DNA from: Firmicutes bacterium UBA4874
GTDB taxonomy: Bacteria; Bacillota; Clostridia; Caldicoprobacterales; DTU083
Direction of reading: 5' to 3'
Assembly: GCA_002399435.1 (NCBI GenBank)
Contig: DHDO01000068.1
Span: 4,698-16,253 of the forward strand
Length of the DNA: 11,556 nt
This document shows, in pieces, positions 5,583 through 11,556 of the stretch. Both the position numbers and the translations under genes were made by a program. How positions within the stretch are numbered: position 1 is the first letter of the stretch; each line of letters opens with the position of its first letter. A model generated the notes under the pieces. It did not search any database, was not told where the DNA came from, and saw nothing but the letters and a program-made list of their open reading frames with translations.

Positions 5583-6584
5583 ATGCCAGGCAAACAGTCA
5601 GCCATACAAAATTCCCTGAACGTCAGAGGCGAGAAAAACAGTAACCGCAATACGAAAGAAAGAGAAAGCTTCTTCAGGGATTTTCTCAAGCAGGCGGACC
5701 TTCAGGTCCTGGTCATTCCTGCGATCTTTCTCATTGTGATTTTTTCCTACATTCCCATGTATGGCGTATTGATGGGATTTCAGGACTTCCAGCTCGGGGA
5801 TTTCCCAGGTCTCAGCCCCTGGGTGGGGTTCCGGCATTTCAAGACCCTGCTGCAGGATCCGAATATCCCGATCGTGATGCGAAACACGCTGGTAATCAGC
5901 CTTTTGAAAACAGTGATCAATTTCCCCGCTCCCATCCTTTTTGCAGTCCTGCTGAATGAATTGATGGGAAAACATTTTAAAAAAGCAGTACAGACAATCA
6001 GTTACCTTCCGCATTTTATTTCCTGGGTCGTTGCGGCTGCTCTAATGTTCGACTTCTTTTCGGTGGACAATGGTGCCGTCAACTCCGCCCTGGTGGGAAT
6101 GGGCATTATCCAAAAACCGATCCATTTCTTTGGAAAAGCAGAGTACTTCTGGGGAATGTCCGTACTCACGGACTTATGGAAAGGGCTTGGATGGAATTCA
6201 ATAATTTATTTTGCAGCTATTTCATCTGTAGATGCGCAGCTATATGAAGCTGCAGAAATAGATGGTGCGGGAAGATTTACCAAGATGTGGCACATCACCA
6301 TTGCTACCATATTACCGACCATTGTGCTGCTCTTTGTCTTCAATATCGGCGGCCTCCTGAACGCAAACTTTGATCAGATCATGATGCTGACCAATCAGAT
6401 GACGAACCCGCTTTTGCGTTCCCATGCAGATGTACTGGATACCTATGTGTACCGGGTGGGACTGCGGGAATCCCGATATTCCTTTGGCGCCGCAGCCGGT
6501 TTGTTCAAGTCTGCGGTGAACATTCTGCTCCTGTTGGCCGCCAATAAAATCGCAGGAAAAATATCGGGTACCAGCGTGCTGTAA
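5583..6584 (+). CDS. LplB-type sugar ABC transporter permease
   Basis: A 333-residue inner-membrane permease of a carbohydrate importer (CUT1, LplB/polysaccharide type). After a hydrophilic, basic N-terminus of about 38 residues there are six likely membrane segments, near 42-66, 101-125, 140-158, 189-212, 239-258 and 305-325. The ATPase-contact EAA loop is clear: YEAAEIDGAG at 221-230, followed by a proline at LP 244-245. The ATG at 5583 has AGGAGG six bases upstream. An in-frame ATG at 5520 would add 21 residues but has no comparable site, so I reject it. It is the first full gene of a three-gene transporter unit and pairs with the permease that follows 24 bp later. There is no ATPase gene in the unit, as is usual for CUT1 systems served by a shared MsmX-like ATPase. 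Confidence 0.92.
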   Translation: MPGKQSAIQNSLNVRGEKNSNRNTKERESFFRDFLKQADLQVLVIPAIFLIVIFSYIPMYGVLMGFQDFQLGDFPGLSPWVGFRHFKTLLQDPNIPIVMRNTLVISLLKTVINFPAPILFAVLLNELMGKHFKKAVQTISYLPHFISWVVAAALMFDFFSVDNGAVNSALVGMGIIQKPIHFFGKAEYFWGMSVLTDLWKGLGWNSIIYFAAISSVDAQLYEAAEIDGAGRFTKMWHITIATILPTIVLLFVFNIGGLLNANFDQIMMLTNQMTNPLLRSHADVLDTYVYRVGLRESRYSFGAAAGLFKSAVNILLLLAANKIAGKISGTSVL

Positions 6585-6608
6585 ATAACAGATTGGGAGG
6601 TGGTTTGC

Positions 6609-7520
6609 GTGATTAAAAAGGCCAATATATGGTATACCCTATTTGACATCCTCGTGGTGATTCTTATGACTCTTGTCCTCTTAATCACTCTTTATCCGTT
6701 TGTCAATTCCCTGGCCATATCCCTGAACGATGCGGATGATACGGTGAGAGGAGGAATCACCTTTTTCCCGAGAGTGCCGACCACACGAAACTACGAGCTG
6801 GTGTTTACCAATGAAAAAATCTATACGGCATATCTTGTGACTATAGGCAGAACGGTAATCGGGACTTTGGGAGGGCTGCTTCTGACTTCCCTGTTCGCGT
6901 TTGGCATGGCTCACCGCCATCTGAAAGGGAGAAAGCTCTATACCATCCTGTGTATCATTCCAATGTACTTCGGCGGCGGTCTGGTACCCTTTTATTTTTT
7001 GCTGCGCTCCCTGGGTCTGATGAACTCCTTTTGGGTTTACATCATTCCAAATCTGGTGAATATCTGGAACATGATATTGATGCGGACCTATTTTCAGGGG
7101 ATCCCTCCGGATCTGGAGGAGTCTGCCAGAATAGACGGTGCCAATTATATTACCGTGTTCTTTAAGATCATTCTCCCCATTTCCACTCCGATTGTTGCAA
7201 CCATAGCGCTTTTTGTGGGAGTCTTTCAATGGAATTCCTGGTATGACGCTGCCATGTATGTTACCAAACAGGAGCTGAAGCCGATGCAGTCCGTACTGAT
7301 GAACATCATCAACGAAGCAAAGTTCGCCGAACAGCTGGCGCAGGCAGCCAACCAGGGCGGCGGCGTGGATCTTTCCAATGTGGCAAAAGGGAAAAAGGTC
7401 AATGTGCGGTCCATTACCATGGCAACCATGATTGTCACCGTAGTGCCGATCATCCTGGTGTATCCGTTCCTGCAGCGCTATTTTATCAAGGGAATCATGG
7501 TCGGATCGCTGAAGGGCTAA
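6609..7520 (+). CDS. LplC/YtcP-type sugar ABC transporter permease
   Basis: A 303-residue second permease of the importer, MalG-like. Membrane segments are visible near 12-33, 78-100, 112-132, 139-160, 187-207 and 270-289. The EAA loop is LEESARIDGANYITVFFKIILP at 169-190 (here ESA in place of EAA, common in this family). The C-terminus FIKGIMVGSLKG is the signature ending of this permease type. The start is a GTG at 6609 with GGGAGG eight bases upstream; a GTG at 6600 lies inside that site and is rejected. It follows the LplB-type gene by 24 bp and precedes the binding-protein gene by 63 bp. A soluble insertion at about 236-268 (AEQLAQAANQGGGVDLSN...) between the last two segments is typical of LplC/YtcP proteins and may face the binding protein. 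Confidence 0.93.
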   Translation: MIKKANIWYTLFDILVVILMTLVLLITLYPFVNSLAISLNDADDTVRGGITFFPRVPTTRNYELVFTNEKIYTAYLVTIGRTVIGTLGGLLLTSLFAFGMAHRHLKGRKLYTILCIIPMYFGGGLVPFYFLLRSLGLMNSFWVYIIPNLVNIWNMILMRTYFQGIPPDLEESARIDGANYITVFFKIILPISTPIVATIALFVGVFQWNSWYDAAMYVTKQELKPMQSVLMNIINEAKFAEQLAQAANQGGGVDLSNVAKGKKVNVRSITMATMIVTVVPIILVYPFLQRYFIKGIMVGSLKG

Positions 7521-7530
7521 AGGCTGAAAC

Positions 7531-7547
7531 CGGCATCCCGGATGCTG
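7531..7547 (+). other. Intercistronic stem-loop between permease and binding-protein genes
   Basis: CGGCATC-CCG-GATGCTG can form a 7-bp stem (one G-T pair) with a three-base loop, 11 bases after the permease stop. No U run follows, so it is not a full terminator. Structures at this place in importer operons often protect or stop RNA decay so that binding protein is made in excess of permease. That role is inferred from position only. Confidence 0.4.
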
Positions 7548-7583
7548 TGATTTCTTGCAAAAAATAATGGAGGTGTGAAGAAA

Positions 7584-9293
7584 ATGAAAAAAAGTCGATT
7601 TGTTTGTCTGATCGCCATTGTTCTGACTGCCGTCCTGATGTTTGCTGCCTGCCGGAAAAGCGGGCCCGATCAAAAGTCCCCGGAAAATACCGGCAAGACG
7701 AATACGAAGGATTCCACGGATTCGAAAACGAATGACAAAGCGAAGGAAGAGGACCTTACGCCCTACACCTATACCCATTATTACAATTATGACTGGTGGG
7801 ATCTGAAGGAATGGGGCAAGGATGAAGTCTCCAAATATATGCAGAAGAAATTCAATGTCAACATAGAATTCTCCAAACCGGATACCGATGCGAAGGCTAA
7901 ATTGAATACCCTGATCACTTCCGGGGATTTGCCGGACTCCATTTTCATGGACCGGAACCAGGACTATCTGAAGATGATTGAGCTGGGCATGCTGCAGCCT
8001 CTGGAGCCCTATATGAAAAAAAACCCAACACTGGAGCAGAATCTCCTGGAATCCACCCGTGAAATGCTGAAGGTGGACGGGAAGCTCTACATCATCCCGC
8101 AATGGGCCAGGTCCGATCACACCGGAGGAAACATGGCATGGATGTATGTGGACAGTATCTATAAAAAGCTGGGCAGCCCCAAACTGGAGACCTTGGACGA
8201 CCTCTACCAATATGCGTGCAAGGTACGGGACGAGGTACCAAAGACGGCGGACGGCCTGAGCGTGACTCCGGTACAGTTCGCAGAAGGCGGAGACGGCGGC
8301 ATACTGCTGGATGCCTTCTACCGGTCCTATGGCGGTGTGCGGGACGGCTGGTATACCGTACTGGATGGCAAATATAAGCTGCTTTTCCGGGATCCCCTGT
8401 TTAAGGAGGCTGTCCTGGAAATTAACAGATGGTGGCGAAACGGCCTGATCTCCGAAACCCAGTTTACCGACAACGGCGACCAGGTTCTGGAAAAAATGGT
8501 CGCCGGGCGCAACGGACTGTTGTTCTACGATCAATCCAAGGATGATACCAACAAATTCCGTAAAATCTACATGCAGAACCATCCGGGGGACTCCTACGAG
8601 ATGGTCCTGCCCAATCTGTTCCCCCCGGCAAAGGGATTGTCCCCGAATGATATTTACGGGGAATGGAGCAACACAGTGGGAGGAAGCGGGATCGTCATTA
8701 CCAAAAAAGCGAAAAATCCGCAGAGGATATTTGATCTCCGATCGTTTTTCTTTACACCGGAGGCGGCACAGCTGCTGATGTACGGGCCCCAGGGACATCT
8801 GTGGGATAAACTGGATGAAAACGGCCTGCCCATCCTGAAAAAGCCAGAAAACGAGCTGACGGCGGATGAGGTCAATGCACTGGGACTATGGTTCTGGATG
8901 GAGCCGGGATTTGCCGACAGCATCGATAAACTGAAATATGCAATGAATGCAAAGATGCCCCCCGACAAACAAAGCTGGATTGTCAGCAACCAGGCTAATC
9001 TGCAGACCCCCATCAAGTGGATCACCGATGAATTTGTCGGACTGACCGACGATATCAAGCCCACCGATCCGGAAGGGATCAACAAAACCCTGGTGGAGGA
9101 TAATATCGGCGAACAACTGCCGAAAGTCATGATGGCAAAGTCCAAAGAGGAAGCGGAAGCCATGTTTGACGATATCCTGAAGTTTGCCGATAAAAACGGG
9201 ATCGCCGCCGTGGAAAAAAAGGCGGGCACTGTCTACCGGGCCAACGTGGATAAAATCGGAACACAACTCACGAAAGGTCGGTATGCCAAATAA
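7584..9293 (+). CDS. LplA-type extracellular solute-binding lipoprotein
   Basis: A 569-residue substrate-binding protein for the importer. It begins with a short basic region, a hydrophobic stretch (FVCLIAIVLTAVLMFAAC) and a lipobox ending in Cys23, so it should be cut and lipid-anchored to the outer face of the membrane. Residues 24-58 are a Lys/Asp/Thr/Asn-rich linker. The rest is the two-lobed type of binding fold, at the length typical of the long LplA/oligosaccharide-binding group (about 500-570 residues). Aromatic clusters (YTYTHYYNYDWWDLKEWG at about 61-78; WFWMEP near 435) could stack on sugar rings. The ATG at 7584 has GGAGG ten bases upstream; a GTG at 7575 is too close to that site. 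It is the last gene of the transporter unit and is followed by a terminator. Size suggests an oligosaccharide; the actual sugar is not shown. Confidence 0.92.
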   Translation: MKKSRFVCLIAIVLTAVLMFAACRKSGPDQKSPENTGKTNTKDSTDSKTNDKAKEEDLTPYTYTHYYNYDWWDLKEWGKDEVSKYMQKKFNVNIEFSKPDTDAKAKLNTLITSGDLPDSIFMDRNQDYLKMIELGMLQPLEPYMKKNPTLEQNLLESTREMLKVDGKLYIIPQWARSDHTGGNMAWMYVDSIYKKLGSPKLETLDDLYQYACKVRDEVPKTADGLSVTPVQFAEGGDGGILLDAFYRSYGGVRDGWYTVLDGKYKLLFRDPLFKEAVLEINRWWRNGLISETQFTDNGDQVLEKMVAGRNGLLFYDQSKDDTNKFRKIYMQNHPGDSYEMVLPNLFPPAKGLSPNDIYGEWSNTVGGSGIVITKKAKNPQRIFDLRSFFFTPEAAQLLMYGPQGHLWDKLDENGLPILKKPENELTADEVNALGLWFWMEPGFADSIDKLKYAMNAKMPPDKQSWIVSNQANLQTPIKWITDEFVGLTDDIKPTDPEGINKTLVEDNIGEQLPKVMMAKSKEEAEAMFDDILKFADKNGIAAVEKKAGTVYRANVDKIGTQLTKGRYAK

Positions 9294-9308
9294 CAGTATA
9301 CATTGACA

Positions 9309-9346
9309 GGGAGGAGTCCCAATCGCTCCTCCCTTCTTCTTTTTCT
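9309..9346 (+). terminator. Rho-independent terminator after the transporter operon
   Basis: GGGAGGAG (9309-9316), a nine-base loop and CTCCTCCC (9326-9333) form a perfect 8-bp GC-rich stem, followed by the pyrimidine tract TTCTTCTTTTTC. It lies 15 bases after the binding-protein stop codon and separates the importer from the GH76 gene. The rest of the 9347-9450 gap holds a pyrimidine-rich stretch and no visible gene. Confidence 0.9.
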
Positions 9347-9451
9347 CCCTTTCCTTTTCCCTGTCTTTGTTTTTCCGTCCATTCACTTGTCCACGATCTG
9401 CTTTCGCTTTCTTTTCTGTAAATGATGTGTTCAAAAACAGCAAAGAATATA

Positions 9452-9481
9452 TTGACATATCAAATAAAGTATGATTATATA
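9452..9481 (+). promoter_or_regulatory. Promoter of the GH76 gene
   Basis: A perfect -35 TTGACA (9452-9457) is followed at 17-18 bp by TTATAT/TATATA (9475-9481). A consensus TATAAT at 9487-9492 has no matching -35 and may be an alternative -10. The tract up to 9503 is very A/T rich and repeats GTTATA (9485 and 9495), with TTATATAA as a small palindrome; these could be regulator contacts. The leader before the GH76 start codon is about 40-45 bases. Confidence 0.65.
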
Positions 9482-9534
9482 TATGTTATAATAGGTTATA
9501 TAAGCTGATACATTTGACACCAAGGAGTGAGTGG

Positions 9535-10581
9535 ATGAAACAGAAAACAGCAGTTGTTCAGACAACGGTAGATACATTGGACTTTGATAAAATAGCCTGG
9601 GATGGATTTAGCGCATTTATGGATCAATACTATACCTATGATTCCAAAAGCCACTTCCATCGATTCGCCATGGACTTTTGGACAGAAGCCGAAATGATTG
9701 AGATCGTTGTGGATGCATACCACCGTACCGGGGAAGACCGTTACAGAAAAATAATGGATCACCTTTACGAAGGTTTTCTGGTGGACTGGAAACATAAGGA
9801 AGAAAATGGCTGGTGGGCTAAAAATGCCTATAATGATGATATCATGTGGATAGTGATTGCCTGTGCCAGAATGTATTTGGAAACCGGAGATCGGAAATAT
9901 TTGAACACCGCGAAAATAAACTTTGACAATGCATTTGCCAGGGCGTGGAGCAAGGATCTTGGCGGCGGATTGTGGTGGAGAACGGATAACCGGACCAAAA
10001 ACGCCTGCGTGAACGGACCGGGAGCCATTGCAGCCTGTTTGCTTGGCACCGCTTTCCGGGAAGAAAGCTATTTTGAAAAGGCAGGAAATCTTTATGCGTG
10101 GGAAAGGGCAAATCTTTATGAGCCGGATACGGGGCATGTAGACGATGCTTACCCGGTATGCGGAGAAAAGAATACATGGGCTTCCACCTATAATCAGGGA
10201 ACATTCATCGGAATGTGCACCTTACTGTATGAACATAACGGAAACGAACAATATATAAAGGATGCGGACCGGGCCGCCAATTACGCAATGGAAACCATGT
10301 ACCGGGGCAAAGTCATGAACAACGAGGAAGGCGGAGCGGATTTGCCTGGCTTCAAGGGGATCCTGACCAGATGGCTGAATTATTTCCTGGAAGCTCACCC
10401 CAGCCCGCAATACGCACAATGGCTGCAGCGAAATGCCCGTACGGCATGGGAAAATCGAAGTGAATCCGGGATCACCGGCACCCGATGGGCAGAGAAAACC
10501 CGGGACAGTGACAAAACAACCGCCTGGAGTGCCTCGGCAGCCGTTGCGCTATACCAGAATACCCCGAATTTCATACGATAA
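9535..10581 (+). CDS. Glycoside hydrolase family 76 protein (alpha-1,6-mannanase family), predicted cytoplasmic
   Basis: A 348-residue protein with the (alpha/alpha)6-barrel pattern of GH76 endo-alpha-1,6-mannanases. The consecutive catalytic-type aspartates are D101-D102 in AYNDDIMW. Family-typical stretches follow: LGGGLWWRTDNRTKNACVNGPGA from 142 and WASTYNQGTFIG at 215-226. GH76 enzymes cut alpha-1,6-mannan backbones such as yeast cell-wall mannan. No signal peptide or membrane segment is present at the N-terminus (MKQKTAVVQTTVDTLDFDK), unlike many secreted members. The product probably works inside the cell on oligosaccharides imported by the adjacent transporter. The ATG at 9535 has AAGGAG seven bases upstream; a TTG at 9514 is rejected. 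The gene has its own promoter and terminator, so it may be controlled separately from the importer. Family call is strong, exact substrate uncertain. Confidence 0.88.
   Translation: MKQKTAVVQTTVDTLDFDKIAWDGFSAFMDQYYTYDSKSHFHRFAMDFWTEAEMIEIVVDAYHRTGEDRYRKIMDHLYEGFLVDWKHKEENGWWAKNAYNDDIMWIVIACARMYLETGDRKYLNTAKINFDNAFARAWSKDLGGGLWWRTDNRTKNACVNGPGAIAACLLGTAFREESYFEKAGNLYAWERANLYEPDTGHVDDAYPVCGEKNTWASTYNQGTFIGMCTLLYEHNGNEQYIKDADRAANYAMETMYRGKVMNNEEGGADLPGFKGILTRWLNYFLEAHPSPQYAQWLQRNARTAWENRSESGITGTRWAEKTRDSDKTTAWSASAAVALYQNTPNFIR

Positions 10582-11556
<975 letters not shown>

Noticed and set aside
6681..8798. Very long minus-strand open frame (705 codons) across the permease and binding-protein genes
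   Set aside because: It runs antisense to two well-recognised genes, its translation is rich in His, Gly and Gln without a recognisable domain, and it spans a gene boundary. It looks like a by-product of codon usage.
9535..10581. GH76 protein as a GH88/GH105 unsaturated glucuronyl hydrolase
   Set aside because: These share the barrel fold, but the paired Asp in NDD and the GGGLWW...NACVNGP stretch fit GH76.

Overview
The window looks like chromosomal DNA from a Gram-positive anaerobe of the Clostridia type. The family cannot be fixed from sequence alone. The reasons are strong AGGAGG-type ribosome binding sites at nearly every gene, a lipoprotein-anchored LplA/LplB/LplC-like sugar importer without its own ATPase, a small two-region sigma factor, and moderate GC content broken by an AT-rich patch at about 4800-5460. 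No rRNA, tRNA, insertion sequence or CRISPR array was found.

Layout. (1) 1-822: a small sigma-70-like gene (162-722, +) lies between two different short tandem arrays, both with a period of 18-19 bp. (2) 823-4670, minus strand: a compact set of three enzymes, transcribed in the order short-chain dehydrogenase, opine-dehydrogenase-family protein, B12-binding mutase-like protein. The last two reading frames overlap. (3) 4799-5582: a small XRE regulator (minus strand), its extended -10 promoter, two related palindromic sites (core CGATATATCG) that could be its operators, an imperfect 71-bp tandem duplication, and a 17-codon leader ORF with a near-perfect Shine-Dalgarno sequence. (4) 5583-9293, plus strand: two permeases and a solute-binding lipoprotein of a CUT1-type importer, closed by a strong terminator. 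(5) 9535-10581, plus strand: a GH76-family glycosidase (alpha-1,6-mannanase family) with its own TTGACA promoter and terminator and no signal peptide. (6) 10720 to the right edge: the N-terminal 279 codons of ftsH.

How the genes may work together. The importer probably brings in an oligosaccharide, and the neighbouring GH76 enzyme, predicted to be cytoplasmic, could cut it inside the cell. The importer would need a shared MsmX-type ATPase encoded elsewhere. The minus-strand operon combines a cobalamin carbon-skeleton-mutase-like protein with two NAD(P)-dependent oxidoreductases. This suggests an uncharacterised amino-acid or keto-acid rearrangement pathway, and it is the best candidate here for something undescribed. 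The XRE gene is upstream of and codirectional with this operon with no clear terminator between them, so it may be the first gene of the unit and control it. The sigma factor and ftsH appear unrelated to the two metabolic clusters.
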